Origin: Candidula unifasciata
Lineage: Eukaryota > Mollusca > Gastropoda > Stylommatophora > Geomitridae
Direction: 5' to 3'
DNA length: 64,000 bases
Assembly (NCBI GenBank): GCA_905116865.2
Contig: CAJHNH020004890.1
Location: forward strand, 52,501-116,500
Below the pieces are notes generated by a model that was given only the letters and a program-made list of their open reading frames with translations, ran no database searches and was not told the origin of the DNA. The number at the start of each line of letters is the position of its first letter. Positions within the stretch are counted from its first letter, which is position 1. Both the position numbers and the translations under genes were made by a program. This document shows positions 51,836-63,316 of this stretch, in pieces.

Positions 51836-52047
51836 GTGAAACGATCAGTTCTTCTCTGCTAAAACTAATATAACTAACATAAAATACCTGCAATTTAATA
51901 AATATAGTCAACGATTTTCCTTCAGTCTGGAAAACTTAAGCCCTCAAAACATTAACTACAGCCAACCAGACTGGACGACCGTGCTTCAACCAACACTATC
52001 CGCTAAAGTGGTAAAAAAAGCATTGCTCATGGCTAGTTATTGTTCTC

Positions 52048-53854
52048 TTAGAAGATGCCTACAATAAAGTACCATATGATTATTTAATGCAATTACTGCT
52101 TAAACTAGAAGTCAATCCTATTCTGATCCGCTGGATTGCTGCGGTCCTGTTCCAGAGAAAGATTGTACTAAGATGTGGTAGCTGGTCCTCAGAACCGCAA
52201 ACGATATGTCCAGGCTTGCCACAGGGATCACCGCTATCACCAGTCTTATTCAACGTTTATACGGTGATGATCACTGAGCAGCAGTTGAATGGAAAGGGAA
52301 GGACTTTGTCATTTGCTGATGACATTTTGATTTATCGACGAGGGCGTGATAGACAGGAGATCGCCAGCACAATGCACAAAGAACTCGATCGAATTGCCGC
52401 CTGGTGTGATGGTTCCAATGCCTTTGTCAATCCCTCGAAGGCAGCAGTGTCATGGTTCTCTTTGAACAATCACATTGTCAAGTCGGACTTACCAGAAGTG
52501 AAAATGCGTGATAATGTATTGATCAGAACCAACGTTATGACGTTTCTCGGGGTGAGGTTTGATCGCAGCTTGTCATTCAGGGAACACGTTGACCATGTGA
52601 TAACAAAAGCACGCAAAGGTCTATCTGCAATGAGGATTATGGCTGCTTCCAATATCGAGCAAAGACTGCTGGTGCTTCTATTCTACGGTCTGGTCCTTTC
52701 CCCCATTGAATACGCTCTGGCCATCCTCACTGTCAGTGCTACCCAGATTGAACGACTCGAGAAGGTGCAAAATGAAGCCATGCGTATTATTTTGGGATGT
52801 ACAAGAGACACATCCTGTGGAGCAATGAGGTATCTACTTGACTTTCCAACAACGAACCAAAGGATCAGGATGTGGAGGGCTCGGGCATACCTCAAAATAT
52901 GTGCTGATAAGAAACACCCACTGCATCAAGCGCTTTTTAGTGAAAAGGGCGACAGACTGAAGAGGGGGAAATCGTGGCTAGGTCGGGCAGAAGATGTTAT
53001 TAGGCAAATATGCAGCCTAACCGACATCATACCTGGTGCAGAATGGATACCTGTGCCTCAGGCGTTTATTTGTACATTTTCCTGTATTGTCACACTCAAC
53101 AGGCGATGTAGAGAAGAGAATCCTGTTGCTGTTAATGCAGAGGTCAACGCTCTCATCGGTGAAAATTCAGACGAAGCAGATGCACTAATCTATACAGACG
53201 GATCCGTTATACGCCAAAGAAGAAGCGCATGGGCATTTACAGCACGCTCAGCGGGCAGAACAGTCAAAGAAGCCAACGGCGCCTTCTCCATGACAACCAG
53301 CAGCATGACGATGGAGGTGATGGCAGTGACGCAAGCGTTTGCCTGGCTTGAAACACAAAAATACACCCGCATATGTATACTCAGTGATTCAATGAGTATG
53401 ATCCGGAGGGTTCAGGCAGGTTCAGTGCGAAGACAATGGCTTGAATCAATTCAGAAGTCCACTGTGCGAGGAGTCACCTTTATTTTTGTTCCGGGACACG
53501 CAGGCGTCGATGGAAATGAAAGAGCTGACAGGCTGGCTGGATCCGCTATCACTACCGACGGTCGGCCTATTGATCATGCTGATATTATCAATGCCCTCAG
53601 AGAAATGGGAAGGATAGAGGACTTTGGTGGCAGTGAATCCACATCACTCGCCAGAATGGCAGACTTGGGAATTAAGATCGGCACAGCAAAAAACGAGACG
53701 CACACCGGACACGTCAGAAGATTTGTTAATCAACATAGAACTGGTACTATTAGCCATCGGACGTTGGGATTCATACTGAGGGGAGGATCTGAGCACCTAT
53801 GGACATGTCCGGAGTGCAATGATGATAACCCAACTAACTAACTAACTAACTAAC
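52048..53854 (+). mobile_element. Nimb-like (I clade) LINE, near-intact RT-RNase H, 5'-truncated
   Basis: One uninterrupted frame runs from LEDAYNKVPYDYL (RT motif A, 52048) through GLPQGSPLSPVLFNVYT (motif B), LSFADDILIYRRG (motif C, FADD), TFLGVRFDRSLSFREHVDHV and the thumb, to RNase H. RNase H keeps all four acidic positions: D in LIYTDGSV, E in SSMTMEVMAV, D in CILSDSMSM and D in GNERADRLAG. A C-terminal module follows (VNQHRTGTISHRTLGFILRG, TCPECNDDN). RT motifs 0-2, the endonuclease and ORF1 are absent. The 3' end is (AACT)6, and the stop codon TAA at 53839 lies within it. TATTGTTCTC(T/A)TAG flanks both ends (52038-52051 and 53855-53868; 13 of 14 match), a likely target-site duplication. 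The first ATG at 52087 is not a true start. This is the youngest LINE here. Confidence 0.92.
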
Positions 53855-53868
53855 TATTGTTCTCATAG

Positions 53869-54564
53869 GAATATATTGTCAGGCTTCGGCAGATTCCACT
53901 ACTCGGTGGAGTGTTCCATACATCCATTTCTTTCCTTTAAACTATTCGCTTGGGACGTCCTTTACACTTGTGGACAGCTGGTTGGTCATCAACATGATAA
54001 TAGCAAGGTAAAGAAAGAACACAATATTACAGGGTACTTGAGACAGGTGTTGTGTCTGGAGACAAGTGACTGTTCCAGTGGTAAGTATTAATCAGGTACA
54101 AACAGTCCCTAATAATAGTAAAATATAAAAATTAATACAGGTACATTTTGAGGGAGTTAAACTTGTCTGCGAGATATTGACCACATACAGCATTGAATGC
54201 CGAATGATATTAAAATAAGTAGCCAGCACCAAATGCTGTCTCGAGATTGTTTATGTTTAAATTTGAAGGTGTCCCATAGAAGATGCTGTGAGGGGCAGGG
54301 ACGAGGAAGGGGGATTAGCGTTTTTGCGAGTGTGTGTGTGGGGGGGGGGGGGTCCTAGTTATGTAATTAAGCTATATTCCTTCCTTTCTGAAGGTCGTTA
54401 GTTCGTTTAAAAAATTACGTCTTTCGGCTCACGAATTAATTTCTACGGATTGTCTCAGCTGTTACATAGTTCACGTGATTATTTAGCAGATGGCTTGTTG
54501 TTTTGTGGAGGGAGACCGAGCCATGTTGGATAAACCGAGGTGTAATGAATTAAATCCTTTCGAC
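53869..54564. other. Unique sequence, no gene recognised
   Basis: Contains a GT/G run at about 54326-54352. The small frame at 53876-54091 has no motif. Confidence 0.45.
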
Positions 54565-54795
54565 GTTCTACTTCTTCTTCTACTTCTTCTTCTTCTTCTT
54601 CTTTTTTTCTTCTTCTTCTTCTTTTCTTCTTTTCTATTTTTCTTCTTCTTCTTCTTCTTCTTCTTCTTCTTCTTCTTCTTCTTCTTCTTCTTCTTCTTCT
54701 TCTTCTTTTTTTTTTTTTTCTTCTTCTTCTTCTTCTTTTTCTTTTTTTTTTCTTTTTCTTCTCCTTCTTCCTCTTCTTCTCCTCCTCCTTCTTCT
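54565..54795. repeat. (CTT)n polypyrimidine tract
   Basis: About 230 bp of pure pyrimidine, mostly CTT with T runs. The poly-F frame is an artefact. Confidence 0.95.
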
Positions 54796-54849
54796 TTTGT
54801 CGATATCTACTTTGGTGTCACAGTTTAAATAGATGATAGGCAGCCGAGC

Positions 54850-55030
54850 TTGAAAACGCTCGTTTGTTTGTTATCTGTGATGTTTTATCAGGGACATCTT
54901 TAATCCACATTCCTCTAGGTCTTCCTCTGCCTTTTGAAGTTTATATTTTTACATTGTACATTCTCGCTGCTGGCACCATTTTTTCATTCTCACAAAGTGG
55001 CTGAACCATTTAAGTCTCTTTTTTTCTTAA
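54850..55030 (-). mobile_element. LINE C-terminal fragment, antisense
   Basis: Minus-strand translation LKWFSHFVRMKKWCQQRE and, in the next frame, TSKGRGRPRGMWIKDVPDK match the W.GH..RM and GRGRPR..W end of RTE-type LINEs. Short and frameshifted. Confidence 0.6.
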
Positions 55031-57059
55031 TGGATTTAATGGTGGATGTTGTTCCAAAAGACTTCATAGGATGTCCATATAGTAAATGTGAGTGATCCAG
55101 TATTTGGTTAAAAACATCCCCTAAACTACTCCGGCAACAGTCACCTCCCGTGTGTTCTCTCTTTTACACCCGTCTGTATTGTTGCACTGAAGAGCTTTCC
55201 TCTGGCCTCTTGCCCTTTGATCTTGCCCGCCAGATGAGCCGCGATTCCTCCTGCTGTGTACTTAATTTGTTGGGAGTTAAATGAATCTACACCTCGTATA
55301 CCCAGACTGACACTAGATTGTTTTACTTTGAAGTTAATGCACCTTCCTTTTATTTTCATAGATCCTGTGCTAACTAACTTCAACATTTCAATTACAGTCA
55401 TTGAAGTTTTCTTTCGTTAAATGTTCCTAATGAGATTATAAATTGTCGGTATTTATATTCTGTTATCTGGTTACATTGATATAACTTGCTCAGGCTTCCC
55501 ACTTTTATCTGCTTTCCACGTGCATGTTTTAGTTCAAATGCTTTCCCTTTTGCTTCTCTACACTGAATGGGGGGAGGGGGGGGGGGGAAGCAGCTAGATA
55601 AATAGTTTAACATAGACGGTACAGAGGAGGAACATCGGTGAGCGAACGGTTTTTTGGCCAGGATTAGTTCGGTGATTAAATGGCTGAAAAAACGTTCAAA
55701 TCTTCGATCATGTACACTTTAGTCTACGCAGTTTATTTTGTCCTGGGGGCAGGATGAGAAATAAAATGGATGAATATCAAACGAAATCTTTCATTGGAAT
55801 TACCTAAAGATGGTTTCATCTGTTCTCAGCCCCGAAGTTTTCCCATTTACTCAGAAACCCAAAAAGGATATTTCACTCGAAAATCGATCCCGAAACTTAT
55901 TGCAAATATGTTTAAATTACATATTAACCACTGTAATTATTATTTATTTATCATTATGAGAGAGAGATTTAATTTAAAGTATACTGTAGGCTTTTATAAG
56001 TATATAAATAATGTTTCCAAAAAATGTACCTCTTTGAATAAAAAGAAAATGGCAATTGTTTGGAAGGAAATCACCTTCTATTAAGTTATCGGGAACTGTA
56101 AATTTTCCGAAAGTGTTCAAACATATCTGAATTAAATAAATTGATACGCTGATTAATTATATCGATGTTTGGGTACCATTTAAAAAAAAAAAGCTTCATT
56201 CCTACCCACTTGGACATCATTCCATAATTTCAGCATTTGGAACCGACCTACCATCTTCTTTGTCGACGCCTGAGAAAGTTTCTCTTATTGCTTCAACTTC
56301 CTGTTCTTTTTTACATTCGGTAGCTCTTGTGTTCTAAGATCAGTTTTATGATCCTCCTCTCCAGTTACGTCTGAAGAGAGACGAATATTGACTTTCAGGT
56401 AAATAACAAACAAAAATGTCATCGAAGAAAACAACCAGGACTTATTTCTGAAAAGATGAATATTGGAGTTCCTCTGTACTTGGTTAAGTATTTCTCTTTC
56501 AGTTGTAATATTTCATTTGGTATTATCTTTTATTCGAAACAAATTTGTTTCTGTTTTGTCAATAGAAAAGTCGTGTGTTATAAAACTTATGTCTTTTTTA
56601 TCAAGTGTTAAAATACTTATGTTTTTTTATCTAATATGTTTTGCAGATCGTATGCATGTTCAGCTTTCACTGTTATGTAATGTGCATGAGACCTGTTGTT
56701 TATATTATATCCTCAAAATCTAATATTTATTAGTTTTCAGTGTAACTGCGGCATTTCGCTTTAGTGAATTGTTTTTTTTTTAAAGCTATAGGTATTTTTA
56801 TTGTATTTTTCCCCCCTCAATATCCCTAAAACTTTCGTAAACTCATGTTCTTTCATTGTATTCAATAAACGTCTTTCCGCACCGTGCTTGGTCGTGTTAT
56901 GAATTTTTCGAAGTTAGTCTGTTGAATTTGTGCGGATGTTACACGGTTTTTTTTTTAAACTGTAAATCAACACTAAAACACAGTTTCTTGTAAACCTTCA
57001 TATTTTTCTAGTTGAAAACTCTGAATATGTTTCATCATCATTTATTATTATCATCATAA
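55031..57059. other. Unique sequence, no gene recognised
   Basis: Minus frames at 55141-55401 and 55398-55613 and plus frames at 55770-56084 and 56463-56723 have no motif I can name. A G run lies at 55567-55589. Very AT-rich from about 55900 on. Confidence 0.4.
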
Positions 57060-57600
57060 GGCTAAAACGTCATTTTCCCCCAGTCAGTACCTACCTTTTA
57101 AACATGACACTCACCAGTCAGTAGGGAACCGTTAAAGCGTAACACTGCCCATTCTGTAGGGAATCGTTAAAACGTCACACTCCCCAGTCAGTATGTACCG
57201 TTAATCTGTCACACTGCCCAGTCAGTATGTAACGTTTAAACGTCAAACACTCCAGTCAGTATATATGCATCGTAACGTAAGAGTCAGCCTGTGCTTGTAA
57301 AATCTACATTCCTCGGTCAGTATGTACCGTTTAAACGTCACATTCCCTGGTTAGTATGTACTGTTGAAACGTCACACTTCCCAGTCAGTAGGTACCGTTA
57401 ACACTACACTTCCCAGTTAGTATGTACCGTTGAAACGTCACACTTCCCAGTCATAAGGTACTGTTAAAACTACACTCCACAGTCAGTAAGGAACCGTTAA
57501 AACGTAACACTGCCCAGTCTGTAGGGAACCGTTAAAACGTCACACTCACAAGTCAGTATGTACCGTTGAAACGTCAGACTGCCCAGTCACTGCGTACAGC
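57060..57600. repeat. About 34-bp diverged minisatellite
   Basis: Some fifteen units resembling CCAGTCAGTATGTACCGTTA, AAACGTCACACT with GGGAACC and GTACCG subtypes. Units vary in length by a few bases. Confidence 0.85.
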
Positions 57601-58463
57601 AGGATTCTCTCTACCTTTCACTGACGTATCCACGCCTGTGTGTGAAACCGTAGTGATAAACACGCCATGTTTCCAGTGAGCACCTGCAAAGATTTGTCTC
57701 CAATTATCTGTTGTAAACGCGGTACAGAATGCTGCTATTTATATACACGGAGATTCCAGCTTTCCCAGGCCTAAAACTTTACGGTGTTAGGAGTGTTTAT
57801 AAAAGCCTACGGGAGGAGGGGGGGGGGGGTTGGTGCCTCAGCTTCACTACACATTTTCTGCAGGTAGGCGGCTCAATAGACGTAAACCTTGTAATCGTGC
57901 GTACTAATAATAATACAAATATTGTTTGTTGACTGTCAAATAAATGTAGTGGGTTTTTTAAACAATCTGTGTATAGGTGTGTTAGGTTCCCCCCTCCCCC
58001 ACCCCCGACTTTTTCTTGTGAGGGTTTAAGGCACCAAAGCCCAAAGGTTGCAGCGCTCCTGTACACTGAACAGTTAAATTATTCTCCGTCTGCTAAATGG
58101 CGCACTTCTGGCCATTCCGCAGACACAGCAGCGCAGTGACTTGTTGCTAGGAGAAAGATGTTCGTCATTTGTTTCCACAACGATGTTCTAAAAGTGACGC
58201 CATTGTAAGCTGTTTAATCCCAGTTGCTTACATTTGTTTTCATCTGTACGGGCGTGATTTGGTGGTGCCATGACGGCCAGATAATTGGTGAAGAAAGTGT
58301 TGAAGCAGATAAAATGCTGTGGGAGTAATTGTGCAACCATGATGACGATAATATCGGTAAAAATAACAAAGACCCAGAAAAAACACCGATATTTGACAGG
58401 ACAGAACGTTCCCCATGACGGGTTCATGAGGATGGGTAAGGCCATCACATAAAACAGAAATAA
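57601..58463. other. Unique sequence, no gene recognised
   Basis: Contains a G run at about 57815-57829 and a C-rich patch near 57990-58005. No exon was recognised. Confidence 0.45.
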
Positions 58464-58678
58464 GCCCGGCTGTCTAGCGTAGTTGGCTAAACCGGATTGC
58501 GCGGAGACCGGGTGACGAACTCCTTGTGGTCCGGGTTCAATCCCGAGGGTGGGCAGGAAAGCCACATTTTCTCCCAGATTTACGGTATTTACAATGGAAT
58601 CAAGGCCGAAATGTTGCGATATCCATAATACCGAGCCTAAGGGTCAACAACTCATGGCTTCTGGATACTAAAACAAAC
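58464..58678 (+). mobile_element. SINE family A, copy 3
   Basis: Starts GCCCGGCTGTCTAGCGTAGT with the A-box region GTAGTTGGCTAAACCGG. GTCCGGGTTCAATCCC forms the B box at 58531-58544. The body matches copies 1 and 2 (TTACGGTATTTACAATGGAA, TTGCGATATCCATAATACCG, GGCTTCTGGATACTAAAAC) and it has an AAAC-type tail. The 13-bp repeat AAAACAGAAATAA is perfect at 58451-58463 and 58679-58691. The 70-codon frame is not a gene. Confidence 0.92.
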
Positions 58679-58691
58679 AAAACAGAAATAA

Positions 58692-59285
58692 ATAGGACAC
58701 AACTAGCGATTAGAGGCAGGGAGTTAACCTTCTCGTAGGACAAGAGATGATACTACCAAACTAATAGCTACAGAGATAACACCATCAGGACAATACTTAC
58801 ATATATCATCATTACAGTAAATTGTCGTCAACGTAATGGAACCAGAAATCGTGATTTTCAAGTCACAGATAACGTCGTACCAATATCGGTAACAGAGACA
58901 GCGATAACACCATTTTGGTGGTAGGTATCGAGGTATTGTCATTATAGAAATAGGGACAGAAAGATGTGGTGACTGTAATCTGGACAGAGAGAAAGCACCA
59001 GAGCTGTAATGGGAAAAGATAATTATCATGACTACTGTAAGCAGAGAAATACTCATGCATATTTTGTTTCTCAGTCAATCAGTCAGTCGACCAGTCAGTC
59101 GCAGTTGAAACTTCATGGCAAACAAGTTATCCCATAATTGCTCGGTTTCTGTGCAAACTGCAGTCTTATTAAAAACAGTAGCATAAATGCGTGTTAGATG
59201 CACATAACAATAATAATAATGTTCAGTCCACAAATGGAGAAAAGTGAAGCTTGCCAAGAATAAAACGGTCAGGACGCCTGTCCGC
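58692..59285. other. Unique sequence, no gene recognised
   Basis: Short CAGT run at about 59082-59101. The minus frames have no motif. Confidence 0.45.
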
Positions 59286-59490
59286 CAAACATGGTGGGTT
59301 AGTCTGTATGTGTAGTCTGCTTTTTACAGTTTATATCATGTACTTTACTTAGTCGATCTTCTTCTACTCTGGGGGAAACGGGGGGGGGGGGTGTTAGTTT
59401 GTATGTGTAGTCTGCTTTTTACAGTTTATATCATGTATTTTACTTAGTCCATCCTCTTCTACTCTGGGGGAAACGGGGGGTAGGGGGGGT
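59286..59490. repeat. About 100-bp tandem duplication
   Basis: TGTATGTGTAGTCTGCTTTT, TTATATCATGTACTTTACTT and CTTCTACTCTGGGGGAAACG occur twice, about 98 bp apart, each followed by a G run. The duplicated part includes the 3' end of the adjacent RTE-b fragment. Confidence 0.8.
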
Positions 59491-59660
59491 TGGTTTAGAA
59501 GTTTTCTATAGAGATAGCCAGACTTCGTTTTAGTTTTCGTCCACTTCAGTCGTTGGTCAGTCAGGGACTGTCGGGTATTGTCTTCCCAAGGAACCCTGGG
59601 TCGTCCTGTTGGTCTGGGTCCCTGGGTATTGGCCATCAATGCCAGCCGTACACACATATC
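59440..59660 (-). mobile_element. RTE-b LINE, extreme C-terminal fragment, antisense
   Basis: Minus translation CVRLALMANTQGPRPTGRPR then VPWEDNTRQSLTDQRLKWTK matches the GTRPLGRPSVRWEDN, RQSLTDTGLERTK region encoded on the minus strand at about 41400-41480. The ATG at 59655 is not a real start. Confidence 0.75.
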
Positions 59661-61232
59661 ATGTGACGTTGGTTAATTATGTCAGTCCACAACCTTCTGT
59701 CACGTGTACTGTCAATCAAGTCTGTACACATGTTCTTCCAAGTCAAAACAGAAGTTAAGCATGTTCCCTGTTGGTCTTCTGGTGGCTCTCTAACCACTTA
59801 TTTCTCCCATTATTATGAAGTACTGCGGTCATCGACTTCTAATGACGTCACTAGAGAATCCTTCTGTCCCAGCGCAGGTACTCAGTTCTCTTTGTGAGTT
59901 GACTGCTTTTAAGTTAACTGTATTTTGCTTTTTATTTGTGGTCGTCATTCTTCTACAGTATAATGAGGACAGGAAAAGTACATTGTTTCTGTAACGAGGA
60001 AAGGAATACCTTTGTTTCGATAATAGTTAAGGAAGAGATAAACGTGCAGCAGTAACAGAGGCAGAAAGATAACATTGTGACGCTGCTGTGTACAACGTTG
60101 GAGAAAATGAGCAAATGGATGAATTAAGAATGGTAGCAACAGATGTTAAGAAGGTAAAAGCCAATGTGTTTTCTCTTTGAAAGTGGTTTTAAAATATAAC
60201 CGTGTTTGTTACTTTCTGGCCTGCGGTGCCTGCCTGTTATATTATGTTTTACTTTAATGTTTCTGTTTATTACGCATTTGATTGTGGTCATAGAACTCCT
60301 TTGTTTGCATAGTTGAATGTGGTTTATCTACCTTCGTTTTTCTTTCTGTTTATAATGGCAGATCTATGTTCCTATGCTTATGTACACTCACTTGTGTCTA
60401 TGGTTATTCCTCTGCAACAATAAACCCACTTTAGTTGTCGCCTCTGTATCTGTCTGCAAATGATGGTAGCAAGTAAACTATTTGGAGTTCATTCGGGACA
60501 TGTTTGGACATGCAGTGTGGCAGATTTGGAGTCGCTGCAACAGTTTCTCCTATGTGATGTAGTCAGCTGTGGGCTATGTGACAGTGCCGGGGTATGTCAC
60601 AGGTGCGCCGCAACACTGTCATTTCTGGTGCCTTGTCTCGCCCACTCCACCCCAAACCCCACCTAAAACAATTAGGACGGAGCTTTCCCAAGCATACTTG
60701 CGGAAAAAAAGAGGATAAGAACCCTCCTATAACCCCCCCCCCCTTTTCCCCCTTCCAGCTACCCCCCCCCCCCCCCCCCCTTCCCCACACCCCACCTTAA
60801 ATTCCAGAAATTCTGTTTCAAGTAATTTTGATATACTTATTTTTAAATTATTATTAAATATATATATATACTTGTCTACCACTGAGCAAATAATGTTTGT
60901 GATGTGATGGTATCCTGTTGTAAGCATGTTGGGTGTCAGTCATTTGATGCTACACGCATTTCATTTATAGATCAGTAGACACTCGGTGACTGATGCAGTC
61001 AACCGCGGCACAAGAAAATAATAGTGCATATAAAAGGTGCCGGTACTGCATACCACTTGACAAAACAAGACCTGATGATGTGATGATGATGACTGAGTAA
61101 GATTCAACCCCAATAGAACATCCACACAAAGTGTCACAATGAGGACAGGGATCACAATAATATGATTATAACAATGAAGTAAGCGCTGCTTTTTATTTAT
61201 ATAACCTCGTTTTGATGATAAAATTAAATAGT
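59661..61232. other. Unique sequence, no gene recognised
   Basis: Has C runs at about 60732-60782 and a TA run near 60856-60870. The frame at 60460-60666 has no motif. Confidence 0.45.
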
Positions 61233-61765
61233 TTTTTTTTTTTTTTTATCCGTTTGTTGAACTCTACAACGAGTTTACTGACCTTTGGTGTTTAATCCGT
61301 TTGTTGAACTCTACAACGAGCTTACTGACTCATGGTGTTTAATCCGTTTGTTGAACTCTACAACGAGTTTACTGACCCTTGGTGTTTAATCCGTTTGTTG
61401 AACTCTACAACGAGTTTACTGACCCTTGGTGTTTAATCCGTTTGTTGAACTCTACAACGAGTTTACTGACCCTTGGTGTTTAATCCGTTTGTTGAACTCT
61501 ACAACGAGTTTACTGACCCTTGGTGTTTAATCCGTTTGTTGAACTCTACAACGAGTTTACTGACCTTTGGTGTTTAATCCGTTTGTTGAACTCTACAACG
61601 AGTTTACTGACCCATGGTGTTTAATCCGTTTGTTGAACTCTACAACGAGTTTACTGACCCATGGTGTTTAATCCGTTTGTTGAACTCTACAGCGAGTTTA
61701 CGGACCCATGGTGTTTAATCCGTTTGTTGAACTCTACAACGAGTTTACTGACCCATGGTGTTGTC
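61233..61765. repeat. 47-bp minisatellite
   Basis: Eleven highly uniform units (CCGTTTGTTGAACTCTACAA, CGAGTTTACTGACC, then TTGG or ATGG and TGTTTAAT). CTTTGG, CCTTGG and CCATGG subtypes are ordered in blocks. GTTG and CAAC flank AACTCTA as a small inverted repeat. Confidence 0.95.
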
Positions 61766-61789
61766 AATACCCTAGCCATCCCGCAACTC

Positions 61790-62070
61790 ATGTTTTTTTT
61801 TGTAAGTAAAGATCCCTTTTCACGACTTTAGGCTCATCAGCCATATGGACAGAGCACCCATATTTTTACAGACCAATCGGCACTAGGTGGGTGATGTGGT
61901 CAGCATTACGCCGACCGTCTTTACTTCCCCAGGACATACATTCTGGTACCTATTTTAGGCTGGGTCGAGCCCCATACCAAGATAAGAATCCTCGCAGCCA
62001 GCAGTGGGTTTCGATAGCGGTACGTTAAAATTGCGAGTCAGACCCCAACGCCTAAGCAACGGACGCCGCA
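61790..62070 (-). mobile_element. SINE family B copy
   Basis: The plus strand shows the reversed element: GATCCCTTTTCACGACTTTA, TTTTTACAGACCAATCGG, GGTGGGTGATGTGGTCAGCA, TTACGCCGACCGTCTTTAC and TAGGCTGGGTCGAG. The decayed head is at 62000-62065 (minus: GTCCGTTGCTTAGGCGTTGG, then GCTATCGAAACCC). It matches the copy at 40905-41200. Confidence 0.68.
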
Positions 62071-62261
62071 CGACACTTATTTACTTATCATTAAAGTGTA
62101 CAGTGAAAAAAAAACCCAGCATCCTATCTTCGAAATTATGTGATTATAACAATGAGGCCAGTTCTGCTTTTTCTTTGCATAACCTTGTTTTGAAGATAAA
62201 ATGTAATAGTTATTAAATTTGTTAGGACATTGTCAGATAACGTGCAATTCTCGACTACTGT

Positions 62262-62300
62262 AGCTTTTGCAAAAAAAAGGGGGAGGGGGGGGGGGGCTTA
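62262..62300. repeat. A and G homopolymer runs
   Basis: An A run followed by GGGGGAGGG and a longer G run. Confidence 0.85.
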
Positions 62301-62589
62301 ACCCTTGGGGTTTACAAAATACAATGTTTCTTTTTAACAAGAAGTAAAGTAAACTAAAGAAAGAGAATATTCTAACACCACTGGCACATCGACATATGGT
62401 GCTAGTCTATATTTCATAGTGCTCTGTGTCTCGTCCCCAGCCGTTACTTCCTTGAATGTTTTCAAGCCCTCATTTCAGTCTCGGTCAACCTGGGTTCTGT
62501 TCTGAAACCAAAAACGATACAGGACGAACAAAATGCATTGACATTCTGTGAGATCAGCACAGCTAAGAACTTTCTGCTTCTTCCTCTTC

Positions 62590-63316
62590 TTTGTTAACCG
62601 GCTGTAAGCTTCGGAGGAAAATCCTGGTTGTTAGAAAAGATCTGGCAGCCAACTTAAAGAACAAAGATTATGAAGACATCATACAGGTGGAAGACGTAAA
62701 ACTTGTTCTAAAAAAGGCGAAAGACACTGCACCTGGGCCTGACGGGGTTAAATATTCCCACATAAAAGACATGAGCGATGCAGACCTGGTGGAGATGACT
62801 GACTGTTTCAACCATAGCCCATAGCATTAGGACAGCTTCAGGCCCACAAGAGTGAATGCACAGCTACCTGATTCCACTTCCTAAGCCTGGCAAGGATCAT
62901 GCAACACTCAGCGGCGCTTTAGGGTCATAACTTTACAAAACAACTTTGGTAAAGTGCTGGAGAAGATAGTGGTGGGTAAGCTACAAGCATTTTTGGAACA
63001 AAGAAATCTCCCACGAGGTTTGGGAAGTTACCGGCCAGGGAAGGACTGGTGGTGGTGAACTGATCCATGAAAAGGCAGATATGGTCAGGACCCTTTGGAG
63101 TCAGAAGCGGATCAAGATTATTATGACCTGTGGAGACTAAGGCATTTGGGTGTAACCAGCAGGTCAAACCGACTCACTACACTCAGTGAAAAGGAAAGAT
63201 GGACATATAACCAGATTACGACCGGTACCATTAGTATTGGAACTCTGCGCTGGCTGCTGAAGATGAGGAAGGAGCAGGCATGGGAATGCCCCGAGTGCTG
63301 GGATGTCAATTTTTGA
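62590..63316 (+). mobile_element. Nimb-like LINE with internal deletion (RT start joined to C-terminus)
   Basis: The 5' part encodes LVLKKAKDTAPGPDGVKYSH (RT motif 0/1). After frameshifts come LPKPGKD-like residues, then LQNNFGKVLEKIVVGKLQAF and PRGLGSYRPGKDWWW (motif 2a). At about 63095 the translation jumps to the C-terminal module: TYNQITTGTISIGTLRWLLK and AWECPECWDVNF. The catalytic RT palm and the whole RNase H domain are absent. The CPEC ending matches the 52-kb family (TCPECNDD) but with a different subfamily sequence. Many stops are present. Confidence 0.75.

Noticed and set aside
54490..54828. 112-codon poly-F/L frame
   Set aside because: CTT microsatellite.
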